In this document: positions 44,879 through 52,665 of the stretch, one piece after another | Layout of the letters: every line of letters begins with the position of its first letter | Position numbering within the stretch: the first letter of the stretch is position 1 | From: Pleomorphochaeta sp963678575 | GTDB lineage: Bacteria; Spirochaetota; Spirochaetia; Sphaerochaetales; Sphaerochaetaceae | Direction of reading: 5' to 3' | Assembly: GCA_963678575.2 (NCBI GenBank) | Contig: CAXXHV010000002.1 | Coordinates: 1,116,001 to 1,180,000, forward strand | DNA length: 64,000 nt | Notes under the pieces: model-generated | Seen by the model: only the letters and a program-made list of their open reading frames with translations | What the model was told of the DNA's origin: nothing | Database searches by the model: none | Position numbers and translations under genes: made by a program

Positions 44879-45856
44879 ATGTATACTGTAAAAGAATTGA
44901 GAGATAATAAAGAACTTAGAGAAAGTAGAGCCTGTGGTGCACTTTCAGGACTTGCTATTGGGGACAGTTTTGGAGATGCTGCAAGAATGACTTCTAATAG
45001 AGTAAATTATGGAATCACAACTGATTTTAACTCAGGAGCAGCTTGGAGTACTGATGATACTGAATTTGCACTCCTCACTGCTAAAACATTAATCAAGACA
45101 AAAGGTAATTTTACCAGCGATGATGTTGTAAATGCTTGGCTTGAAGATGTTGTTGTTCAAGATGAATTTAAAAGAGGTGGCAAAAGCGAAATAAGAGCTG
45201 CTGAAAACCTCAAGAAGGGACTCAGACCACCAGAAAGTGGTAAATTTAATACTTTTCATATGAGTGATGGAACTGCGATGAGAATTCCACCTGTAGGAAT
45301 TGTTTGTGCAGGACAAGAGGATAAAGCATTAAAACTCTCTAAAATTGATGCAGAAGTTAGTCATTTTAGAGATGGTGTTTGGGGAGCACAAGCTGTAGCA
45401 GTTGCAGTCTCTTTAGCTATGGTTGATGCTCCATGGGATGAAATATTTGCGAAATCTATTTCAGTTATTCCAAAAGAAAGTTGGCTTTACTATTCAATGA
45501 ATAAAGCAATGGAAATTGTTAATGATAAAGAAATGATTGATTGTTGGATGCCTCTTCATGATGAATTAATTACAAGCACTTGGGCAACTACAGCAGAAGC
45601 TATTCCGGCTGCATTTGCTTGCTTAAAACTTGAACATTCATCCTTTAAAAAAGGTGTTATATTAGCAGGAAATTTTGCAAGAGATGCTGATACTATCGGA
45701 GCTGTTGCAGGAGCAATTCTTGGAGCCAAATATGGAATAGAATCTATTCCTGATAAATGGGTACAAAAAACTAGATATCCTAGTGGAACTTGCTTAGAAT
45801 TTACAAAAGGAATAGATATTATAGAAATGGGAAAACAATTAGCAGACCTAATATAA
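44879..45856 (+). CDS. ADP-ribosylglycohydrolase-family protein
   Basis: 325 residues, a full ARH domain with canonical metal sites: GLAIGDSFGDAARM (24-37), STDDTEFALLTA (57-68), EVSHFRDGVWGAQAVAVA and RDADTIGAVAGAILG (268-282). It is cytoplasmic. GGAGAAG precedes the ATG, 8 bases after the larger ARH gene. ARH enzymes use two Mg ions to cleave ribosyl linkages; in a sugar-uptake operon the substrate is more likely a nucleoside-like or ribosylated sugar than a modified protein. Last gene of the cluster, followed by a terminator. Confidence 0.88.
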   Translation: MYTVKELRDNKELRESRACGALSGLAIGDSFGDAARMTSNRVNYGITTDFNSGAAWSTDDTEFALLTAKTLIKTKGNFTSDDVVNAWLEDVVVQDEFKRGGKSEIRAAENLKKGLRPPESGKFNTFHMSDGTAMRIPPVGIVCAGQEDKALKLSKIDAEVSHFRDGVWGAQAVAVAVSLAMVDAPWDEIFAKSISVIPKESWLYYSMNKAMEIVNDKEMIDCWMPLHDELITSTWATTAEAIPAAFACLKLEHSSFKKGVILAGNFARDADTIGAVAGAILGAKYGIESIPDKWVQKTRYPSGTCLEFTKGIDIIEMGKQLADLI

Positions 45857-45891
45857 TTATCTAAAATTTATTACTTAATTATTTATTTGAT

Positions 45892-45936
45892 ACTAATGCA
45901 ACAAGGAATCGATTTTTTGTTGCATTAGTTATTTTA
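45892..45936 (+). terminator. Terminator of the AtuA/ARH cluster
   Basis: 13-bp perfect stem ACTAATGCAACAA / TTGTTGCATTAGT, 12-base loop, followed by TATTTTAAGG. The T-run is modest but the position 36 bases after the last stop is right. Confidence 0.7.
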
Positions 45937-45979
45937 AGGAACAAATACTAAAGATTCAATTTTTAAAAAAAAGTTTTTG

Positions 45980-46008
45980 TTGACAAAGCACTAATTACTT
46001 GTTTTAAT
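45980..46008 (+). promoter_or_regulatory. Promoter of the molybdenum operon
   Basis: -35 TTGACA (45980-45985), then a -10 element TTTAAT at 17 bases (46003-46008), with TAATAA slightly further on. This gives an untranslated leader of about 160 bases before the ATG at 46180. Confidence 0.6.
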
Positions 46009-46057
46009 AAAGTACCATTATATTTTTAAATAAAAAATGAGGTTGTAAATAATATTC

Positions 46058-46093
46058 GATTTGTTTATAAAAATAACTCGGTTTCAATAGACA
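46058..46093 (+). repeat. Leader box, copy 1 (direct repeat)
   Basis: A 36-base element whose core AAAATAACTCGGTTTCAATA closely matches copy 2 at 46134-46169 (shared: TTGTTT, AAAA, AACTCG, TTT, AATAG). It lies immediately before the terminator-like hairpin of the leader. Confidence 0.6.
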
Positions 46094-46127
46094 CTAATAA
46101 TTAGGATTAATTATTAGCTATTTTTTT
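46094..46127 (+). terminator. Leader terminator-like hairpin (possible attenuator)
   Basis: 10-bp perfect stem CTAATAATTA / TAATTATTAG with a GGAT loop, followed by CTATTTTTTT. Placed between promoter and first gene it could be a regulated terminator. The stem contains only two G-C pairs at most, so its strength is doubtful. Confidence 0.5.
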
Positions 46128-46133
46128 AAATCC

Positions 46134-46169
46134 GTATTGTTTTCGAAAACAACTCGCTTTAATAGGTGA
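46134..46169 (+). repeat. Leader box, copy 2 (direct repeat)
   Basis: 36-base element matching copy 1, with core AAAACAACTCGCTTTAATAG. It contains the perfect 16-bp palindrome TTGTTTTCGAAAACAA (46137-46152). It ends 10 bases before the first start codon and includes the possible ribosome site AGGTGA. Confidence 0.6.
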
Positions 46170-46179
46170 AAAATAATTT

Positions 46180-47208
46180 ATGAAATTAATAAAAACTGAA
46201 GAAGCTGTAGGCTCTATTTTATGTCAAGATTTAACTCAAATCATAAAAGGAGTTACTAAAGATGCTAGATTTCGAAAAGGTCATATCGTAAAAGAAGAAG
46301 ATATTCCTGTTCTTTTATCGATGGGTAAAGAACATTTATATATATGGGAAAATGATGAATCTATTTTACATGAAAATGATGCTGCTCTAATTCTTGAAAA
46401 AGCAACCAAAAATAATTTTATGATTTCTTCAGAAATAAAAGAAGGGAAAATAGAATTATCAACAACAGTTAACGGGGTGTTAGAAATTGATACTGAAAGA
46501 TTAAATAAAATTAATTCCCTAAACAATATAATAATTGCTACTCTATCTAACCACTACCCTGTTACTAAAGCAATGAAAATTGCTGGGATGCGGATAATTC
46601 CTCTTGCAATAGAAAAAGATAAAATAAACGAAGTTATAAAAATAGCTGATGAAAAAAATCCAATATTATCAATAAATCCTTATAAAATAAAAACTGCAAG
46701 CATAATAGTTACTGGGAATGAAGTAAAAAAAGGATTAATTAAAGATACTTTTTCTGAAGTTGTTGTATCCAAATTAGATTATTATGGAGTTAAAGTAAAT
46801 TCTATTACCTACAGTGGAGATGATACTGATACTATTGTAGACCAGATAAATTTGGCAAAAGAAAATGGAGCTCAATTAATAATTTGTACGGGAGGAATGA
46901 GTGTTGATCCTGATGATAAAACTCCTAAAGCTATTACTGCCTCAAAAGCAATAAGAAGTATATATGGAGCTCCTGTACTTCCTGGAGCTATGCTTAATAT
47001 CTCATATCTTGATAACATTCCTGTTCTAGGACTTCCAGGGTGTGTTATGTATGCCAAAAGAACTGTCTTTGATTTAGTTCTACCAAGAGTTCTAGCAGAC
47101 ATCAAATTAAATGCTAAAGATATTCAAATTCTAGGAAATGGTGGATTATGTCTGAATTGTAAAGTCTGTCATTTTCCAAATTGTAGTTTTGGGAAAGGGG
47201 CATTTTAA
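46180..47208 (+). CDS. Molybdopterin-binding (MoeA/MogA-related) protein
   Basis: 342 residues. An N-terminal domain of about 160 residues is followed by a MoCF_biosynth domain (TGNEVKKG, TYSGDDTDTI, TGGMSVDPDDKTPKAI, PVLPGAMLNI, LGLPGCVMY). The C-terminus carries a Cys-rich tail, NCKVCHFPNCSFGKGAF. Such proteins are thought to act in metal insertion or Moco handling, possibly standing in for MoeA; there is no MoeA gene in the window. It overlaps moaC by one base. Confidence 0.85.
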   Translation: MKLIKTEEAVGSILCQDLTQIIKGVTKDARFRKGHIVKEEDIPVLLSMGKEHLYIWENDESILHENDAALILEKATKNNFMISSEIKEGKIELSTTVNGVLEIDTERLNKINSLNNIIIATLSNHYPVTKAMKIAGMRIIPLAIEKDKINEVIKIADEKNPILSINPYKIKTASIIVTGNEVKKGLIKDTFSEVVVSKLDYYGVKVNSITYSGDDTDTIVDQINLAKENGAQLIICTGGMSVDPDDKTPKAITASKAIRSIYGAPVLPGAMLNISYLDNIPVLGLPGCVMYAKRTVFDLVLPRVLADIKLNAKDIQILGNGGLCLNCKVCHFPNCSFGKGAF

Positions 47209-47681
47209 TGCAATTAACACATTTAGATGACAATGGTCAAGCAATCATGGTTGATGTCTCAAATAAAAAAGAAACACAGAGAATAGCGATTGCATCTGGA
47301 ATTATTACAATGAGCAAAGAAGCCTTTTTTACAATAAAGGATAATACTTCAAAAAAAGGAGATGTACTATCAACCGCTAGAATAGCTGGAATTATGGGCT
47401 CAAAACAAACTTCATCATTAATACCATTATGTCATCCTATATCTATTACAAAAGCCAAAGTTAATTTTGAATTAGATGCTGTTAATTATAGTATTAAATC
47501 TATTGTAGAAACTGTTTGTACTGGGAAAACTGGAGTTGAAATGGAAGCTCTTTGTGCTTGTAGTATTTCTTTATTAACTATATATGACATGGTAAAAGCA
47601 ATAGATAGATCTATGATTATTAAAGATATCAAACTAGAAGAAAAAAATGGTGGTAAAAGTGGCCATTACAAGAGGGTTTAA
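47208..47681 (+). CDS. moaC: Cyclic pyranopterin monophosphate synthase accessory protein MoaC
   Basis: 157 residues. With MoaA it converts GTP to cyclic pyranopterin monophosphate, the first step of molybdenum cofactor synthesis. Hallmarks are PLCHPISITK (about 75-84), CTGKTGVEMEALCACS and YDMVKAIDR near the C-terminus, all intact. Cytoplasmic. Overlaps its neighbours by one base on each side, so translation is coupled. Confidence 0.95.
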   Translation: MQLTHLDDNGQAIMVDVSNKKETQRIAIASGIITMSKEAFFTIKDNTSKKGDVLSTARIAGIMGSKQTSSLIPLCHPISITKAKVNFELDAVNYSIKSIVETVCTGKTGVEMEALCACSISLLTIYDMVKAIDRSMIIKDIKLEEKNGGKSGHYKRV

Positions 47682-48610
47682 TGATAGATAATTTTAATAG
47701 AAAAATAAATTATTTAAGAGTTTCTTTAACCCAAAAATGTAACTACAACTGTCTTTATTGTAAACCTGAGGCTAAAGATTTGCCTCTTAGTTTATCTGAA
47801 ATTGATAGAATTATAAGAATATTTGCTTCCCTTGGAATTGAACATGTTAGGTTTTCTGGAGGAGAACCTCTTCTTAGAAAAGATTTAGAGCAAATAATCT
47901 ACAACACAAAAAGAAATAAAAATATTAAAACAATCAGCATTACAACTAATGGTTCATTACTAAAAAACAGAATACCAAATTTAATTGCTGCTGGATTAGA
48001 TAATATTAATATAAGTATCGATGCAACTGATGATCAATTATATAAAAAAATATCTGGAAATCATGATGTAAAACCAGTTTTAACTTCTATAAAACAAGCA
48101 AAAGAACTTGGGTTGAATGTAAAAATAAATTCAATTTTGTTAAAGGATTTTTGGATAGAACAAATCAATCAACTCTCCTCTCTTGCCTCTGAAATTAAAA
48201 CACCCTTAAAACTTATTGAACTAATGCCAATTGGAATAGCAAAAAATATTGATGGAATATCATCAGATGAAGTATTGCCCTATTTAATTAATAAATATGG
48301 GCAACCATCAACAAGTTTTATTAAAGGTAATGGACCTGCAAAATATATGAGATTTAATGATGTTGATTATGGATTTATAGATGCAATATCTCATAATTTT
48401 TGCTCTTCTTGCAATCGAATCCGACTTCTAAGTAATGGTGGAATTAAATTATGTCTTTATCAAGATCCAATTATAAATTTTAAAGAAATCTCATATTTAA
48501 AAGATGAAGAGATTTCCATTTTGATTAAATCAACACTAAAAAATAAAAATGAACATCATAATTTAAAAGAAAAGGCAATGAAGATGTCTATGGCATCTAT
48601 AGGTGGGTAA
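47681..48610 (+). CDS. moaA: GTP 3',8-cyclase MoaA (radical SAM)
   Basis: 309 residues. The N-terminal radical-SAM cluster is C20-x3-C24-x2-C27 (KCNYNCLYC), followed by RFSGGEPLLRKD. A second 4Fe-4S cluster is formed by C241, C244 and C258 (FCSSCNR...LCLY). The C-terminus ends in the conserved GG tail (SMASIGG) needed for activity in MoaA. Complete and probably functional; partner of MoaC. Confidence 0.95.
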   Translation: MIDNFNRKINYLRVSLTQKCNYNCLYCKPEAKDLPLSLSEIDRIIRIFASLGIEHVRFSGGEPLLRKDLEQIIYNTKRNKNIKTISITTNGSLLKNRIPNLIAAGLDNINISIDATDDQLYKKISGNHDVKPVLTSIKQAKELGLNVKINSILLKDFWIEQINQLSSLASEIKTPLKLIELMPIGIAKNIDGISSDEVLPYLINKYGQPSTSFIKGNGPAKYMRFNDVDYGFIDAISHNFCSSCNRIRLLSNGGIKLCLYQDPIINFKEISYLKDEEISILIKSTLKNKNEHHNLKEKAMKMSMASIGG

Positions 48611-48611
48611 A

Positions 48612-49544
48612 ATGGTAAAAGCAAAAGTTGTTGCAATTTGTAAAAGTGATATTAAAGGAACTAGTAAAAAAAGTGTCCCTGAGGCTGAATTTATTGAAGA
48701 CTGGGGTATAAAAAACGATGCTCACTCAGGTAAGTGGCATAGACAAATAAGTTTATTATCTAAAGAAAAAATCGATGCATTTAACTTAAAAGGGGCAAAT
48801 GTTGAATATGGGGCTTTTGGAGAGAATATCGTTTTAGAAGGCTATGATTTAAAAGAATTACCAATTGGTTCGATTATTGAAATTGGAGATTCTGTAGTAT
48901 TAAGAGTTACACAGATAGGTAAACAGTGCCATAGTGGATGCGATATAGCTCAAAGAATGGGTGAATGTATAATGCCCACAAATGGAATCTTTGCAAAAGT
49001 AATAACTGGTGGAAAAGTTTCAATCAATAATGATATTAGAATATTTGAAAAACACAGAGTATCAATTATTACTTTAAGTGACAAAGCTTATAACAAGGAA
49101 AGAATCGATACTAGCTCAGAGGTTATTAAAAAAATAATGCTTGAAAAAAACTATGAAGTTGTTTCAAAAACAATCCTTCCAGATGAAAAAGAAGCTTTAG
49201 AGAATCTACTAATTAAAATATGTGATTCAAATAAAGCTGATTTAATTTTAACAACTGGAGGAACTGGGCTCTCTCAGAGAGATATCACCCCAGAAGCAAC
49301 CAAACAAGTAATAACTAAAGAGGTTCCTGGCCTTAGTGAAGCAATAAGATATCAAACTATGAAATATACAAACAAAGCAATGTTAACAAGAGGGGTTTCA
49401 GGTATTAGAAAAAATACTTTAATTATTAATTTCTCAGGTTCCCCAATTGCTGTTGAAGAACAATTAAATTCAATAGTTGATGTTTTAAAACATGGATTAG
49501 ATACCTTAATTGGCATTTCTTCTGAATGTGCAAGAACAAAATAA
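48612..49544 (+). CDS. MOSC-MogA/MoaB fusion protein
   Basis: 310 residues from the ATG at 48612 (GGTGGG upstream; 1 base after moaA). Residues 1-145 form a MOSC domain with GENIVLEG (70-77) and cysteines C106, C110 and C119 (GKQCHSGC, GECIMP). Residues 148-310 form a MogA/MoaB domain with TTGGTGLSQRDITPEAT and GVSGIRKNTLIINFSGSP. MogA-type proteins adenylylate molybdopterin, and MOSC domains bind Moco or sulfur. The fusion may link metal activation to cofactor delivery. Confidence 0.92.
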   Translation: MVKAKVVAICKSDIKGTSKKSVPEAEFIEDWGIKNDAHSGKWHRQISLLSKEKIDAFNLKGANVEYGAFGENIVLEGYDLKELPIGSIIEIGDSVVLRVTQIGKQCHSGCDIAQRMGECIMPTNGIFAKVITGGKVSINNDIRIFEKHRVSIITLSDKAYNKERIDTSSEVIKKIMLEKNYEVVSKTILPDEKEALENLLIKICDSNKADLILTTGGTGLSQRDITPEATKQVITKEVPGLSEAIRYQTMKYTNKAMLTRGVSGIRKNTLIINFSGSPIAVEEQLNSIVDVLKHGLDTLIGISSECARTK

Positions 49545-49575
49545 AATTAAAAATTTAAATATAAGGAAATTTAAA

Positions 49576-50319
49576 ATGAAAAAAGTATTAACTCTATTAT
49601 TAATTAGTATAATTGCTATATCAGCAATTTTCTCAGCAGGCACAAAGGAAAACTATCAAGACATGCCAATACATGTTTATGCTGGAGCAGGAATGAGTAA
49701 ACCTGTTAAAAAACTTGTAGCAGCTTTCGAAGAATCAAGCAATTGTAAAGTTGATTTAACTTTAGCAAATTTTGGACAAATAGTTAGTCAAATCAATAAT
49801 TCAGGTATCGGAGATGTATTTATTTGTGCTTCAAAGCAAGATTTAGAAGTAATAAAAGATATTGTGACAAGTACTGATGAATTGACTCAACATAAGGTAG
49901 TTTTTGCTGTTCAAAAAGACAATCCTAAAAATATTAAAGCAATAAATGATTTAACAAGAAAAGATGTTACTCTAGTATTAGGAAATAGCTCAACTATTGC
50001 AGGAAAAATGGCAGATAAAATACTAAAAGATTTAAATTTAAATGACAAGGTAAATATTATTGCAAGACAGACCACCGCAGCAACGATTTATACAGCATTA
50101 GAAAGAGGTGAATGTGATGCTATGATAAATTGGAAAAACAATGCAGGAAAAAATTCATTAATTTTAAATACAGATATAACCGATAAATATACTCAGATTA
50201 TATGTGCAGCAGGATTAAAATATAGTAAAAACGATATTGTTAGAAATCAATTTATAAATTTTTTAAAAAGTGAAGAAGCAATAACAATTTGGGAAAACGA
50301 AGGATATGAGAGACTTTAA
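49576..50319 (+). CDS. Molybdate/tungstate-type substrate-binding protein
   Basis: 247 residues, ModA-like. The ATG at 49576 begins a proper signal peptide ending SAIFS before AGTKENYQDMP; an in-frame start at 49510 inside the previous gene is unlikely. ModA-type features: HVYAGAGMSKPVKKLVAAFE, DVFICASKQDL, VLGNSSTIAGKMADKIL and TTAATIYTALERGECDAMIN. Oxyanion specificity (molybdate or tungstate) cannot be read from sequence. It overlaps the permease gene by 14 bases, and there is no hairpin here, unlike the other binding-protein genes. Confidence 0.88.
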   Translation: MKKVLTLLLISIIAISAIFSAGTKENYQDMPIHVYAGAGMSKPVKKLVAAFEESSNCKVDLTLANFGQIVSQINNSGIGDVFICASKQDLEVIKDIVTSTDELTQHKVVFAVQKDNPKNIKAINDLTRKDVTLVLGNSSTIAGKMADKILKDLNLNDKVNIIARQTTAATIYTALERGECDAMINWKNNAGKNSLILNTDITDKYTQIICAAGLKYSKNDIVRNQFINFLKSEEAITIWENEGYERL

Positions 50320-51115
50320 TTCCAAAATAGAAAAATTTGAAATCTTTGCATTTATAATTACATTATTAGTTTTCTTATTCTTTTTAACAATGGTATTACT
50401 AATAATTATTGGCGGGTTTAATTCATTTTATTCAATATTTCTTTCTAAAGAAATAAGATTTTCAATATTAATGAGTTTAATTACTTCAACAGTAAGTACA
50501 AGCTTTACAATCATAATTGCAATATTTGTATCTTTTTACTTAGAGAGAATACAACATATAAAAACACCAATAATCTCAACAATAATTGAGCTTCCACTTT
50601 CATTACCTTTTTTGGTAATAGGACTAGCCTTATTATTATTATTTTCATCTCCTTTTGGAAAGGCATTAAGAGAGCTTGGAGTTCCTGTTGTTTTCTCTCC
50701 AACTGGAATAGTGATTGCTCAAATTACAGTAAATTTGCCTTATGCAATAAAACTAATAAGAAGTGAATTTTCAAAATTGGATAATAGATTAGAATTTACT
50801 TCTTCTTTACTTGGCGCAAATAAAACTCAATCTTTTTTTACAATCACTCTTCCTCAAATTAGAATTGCAATAATAATTGCTTTTGCTTTGTGTTGGCAAA
50901 GAGCAATAGGCGAATTTGGGGCAACTTTGATGTTAGTAGGAATTACAGAAATGAAAACAGAAACACTACCTGGTGCAATATATTTGAACATAGCAACAGG
51001 TGATACTGATATTGCCCTAGCCTCTGCTCTAGTTATGTTATTAATTTGCTTATTAACTTTGATACTTACAACTTATTTACAAAAAAAATCAAAGGTGGAA
51101 ACCCGATATGATTAA
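50306..51115 (+). CDS. Molybdate/tungstate-type ABC permease (ModB-like)
   Basis: 269 residues with about six helices; EAA-type loop LDNRLEFTSSLLGANKTQSF and the RAIGEFGATLMLVG motif characteristic of ModB/CysT-type oxyanion permeases. It starts within the binding-protein gene and overlaps the ATPase gene by 8 bases. Confidence 0.9.
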   Translation: MRDFNSKIEKFEIFAFIITLLVFLFFLTMVLLIIIGGFNSFYSIFLSKEIRFSILMSLITSTVSTSFTIIIAIFVSFYLERIQHIKTPIISTIIELPLSLPFLVIGLALLLLFSSPFGKALRELGVPVVFSPTGIVIAQITVNLPYAIKLIRSEFSKLDNRLEFTSSLLGANKTQSFFTITLPQIRIAIIIAFALCWQRAIGEFGATLMLVGITEMKTETLPGAIYLNIATGDTDIALASALVMLLICLLTLILTTYLQKKSKVETRYD

Positions 51116-51830
51116 AATAGAAAATTTTACTCTTAATAAAGGAAACTTTTGTCTATCAAATATTGAAATAGAAATTAAAGATAAACAAACTATTGCAATA
51201 TTAGGAGAAACGGGCTCCGGGAAAACCCTTTTACTAGAATCTATTGCAGGATTATATAAAGGTAATAAAGGTGGCATTTATTTAAATGGCTTAAACATAA
51301 CATCAATTGAACCAAATAAGCGTGAAATTGGTTTTGTATATCAAGATTATTGCCTATTTAATCATATGAGTGTAAGAGACAATATAGCTTATGGATTAAA
51401 GGTTAGAAAAGAAAAGAAAAACATTATTGAAAAAAAAGTAAATGATATTGCAAAAAGTTTTAATATTGAAAACATTTTAGAAAAAACTCCAAATGTAATA
51501 AGCGGAGGAGAAAAACAGAGAACGGCGCTTTGCAGAGCATTAATTCTAAATCCAAAAGTATTATTATTAGATGAACCCTTTTCCGCAATGGATCCTAATA
51601 CTAAAGATTTACTAATTAAAAATTTAAAAGAATACAAAGAAAAATATAAGGGAATAATTATTCTTGTTACTCATGATTTTAACGAAGCGATTAAGCTAGC
51701 AGATATTATTCATATAATGATTCAAGGAGAAATTAAAGAAACAAAAACTCCAAAAACATTATTTACACCATCAAAAGAAATAGTTGTAAATCAATTTTTA
51801 CAGTGTAATTCAAAAAGAGATATAATATGA
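51108..51830 (+). CDS. Molybdate/tungstate-type ABC ATPase (ModC-like)
   Basis: 240 residues: Walker A GETGSGKT (about 34-41), Q-loop VYQDYCLF, signature SGGEKQR, Walker B VLLLDEPFSAMDP, switch THDFNEA. It lacks the C-terminal molybdate-binding domain of E. coli ModC, being a short form. Overlaps neighbours by 8 and 4 bases. Confidence 0.9.
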   Translation: MIKIENFTLNKGNFCLSNIEIEIKDKQTIAILGETGSGKTLLLESIAGLYKGNKGGIYLNGLNITSIEPNKREIGFVYQDYCLFNHMSVRDNIAYGLKVRKEKKNIIEKKVNDIAKSFNIENILEKTPNVISGGEKQRTALCRALILNPKVLLLDEPFSAMDPNTKDLLIKNLKEYKEKYKGIIILVTHDFNEAIKLADIIHIMIQGEIKETKTPKTLFTPSKEIVVNQFLQCNSKRDII

Positions 51831-52576
51831 AAAACAGACAAAAAGAAATTTATGATGAAATCAAATTAAAATTTGTAGAAATTATTAATAAAAATAATTT
51901 AAACAAAAGTTCAATTGAAATAGAAAGTAGAGGCTTAAGTGCCCTTGAAGCAATAGGAACTACAGAAAGAAAAGATTATCCAATATTAATTGGAAAAGAA
52001 ATAATGTTACAAGCAAAATACAGAGGATGTATCGGACAAGCATTTACTCCTACCCCAGTAAATTACTCAGGAACATTAAATGAAATTATTGACTTGGATT
52101 TAGATTCTAATTTAGAAAATAGAGGAATTTTCATTGCAACAATAAATGCTGTACTTAGATATCTTGATTTATCTAACTCATCAATTCACTGTAAAGATAA
52201 AGAACCAGGAGATTGTGCAAAAAAATATTTAGATTTTTTAAATACCAATTATAATAAAAACACAAAAGTATTATTAGTTGGATTACAACCTGGTATTCTT
52301 AGTCAAATAAGCAAAAGAGGAAACATTAGAGTATTAGATTTAAATCCTGATAATATTGGAACTTACAAAGAAAACATTCTAATAGAAGATGGTATAAAAA
52401 AATATCAAGAATGTGTTGCTTGGGCAGATCTTATACTTTGTACAGGCTCTGTCTTTGCAAATGGAAGTATGGATTTATATCTAGATATTGATAAAGAGGT
52501 AATATTCTTCGGAACTTCATGTTCTGGAGTTGCATATTTATTAAATTTGAAACGATATTGCCCTTGTTCAAAATAA
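51827..52576 (+). CDS. DUF364/DUF4213-type protein, putative metal-chelate handling
   Basis: 249 residues. The N-terminal part resembles DUF4213 (ESRGLSALEAIGTTERKDYP, CIGQAFTPTPVNYSG) and the C-terminal part a Rossmann-like DUF364 domain (KVLLVGLQPGILSQI, LCTGSVFANGS, FFGTSCSGVAYL). The family has been described as a putative heavy-metal chelation protein and often accompanies metal/oxyanion importers. Coupled to the ATPase gene by an ATGA overlap. The Cys-containing tail (RYCPCSK) is of note. The role is inferred. Confidence 0.75.
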   Translation: MKNRQKEIYDEIKLKFVEIINKNNLNKSSIEIESRGLSALEAIGTTERKDYPILIGKEIMLQAKYRGCIGQAFTPTPVNYSGTLNEIIDLDLDSNLENRGIFIATINAVLRYLDLSNSSIHCKDKEPGDCAKKYLDFLNTNYNKNTKVLLVGLQPGILSQISKRGNIRVLDLNPDNIGTYKENILIEDGIKKYQECVAWADLILCTGSVFANGSMDLYLDIDKEVIFFGTSCSGVAYLLNLKRYCPCSK

Positions 52577-52607
52577 TTTAAACCCAATTTTATAAATTAA
52601 TATATTT

Positions 52608-52650
52608 TGAGAGGGATATACAATTAATGGATATTCCTCTCATTTTTTTA
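52608..52650 (+). terminator. Terminator of the molybdenum operon
   Basis: 12-bp stem TGAGAGGGATAT / ATATTCCTCTCA (one G-U pair), 11-base loop, followed by seven T. Serves the rightward operon; leftward it lacks a T-run. Confidence 0.8.
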
Positions 52651-52665
52651 AACTTGAATATTAAA

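Noticed and set aside
46010..46180. Known Moco (molybdenum cofactor) riboswitch
   Set aside because: The leader precedes Moco genes, but I could not find the G/C-rich conserved core of the known motif; the duplicated AACTCG box looks different, so it is reported only as an unidentified leader element.
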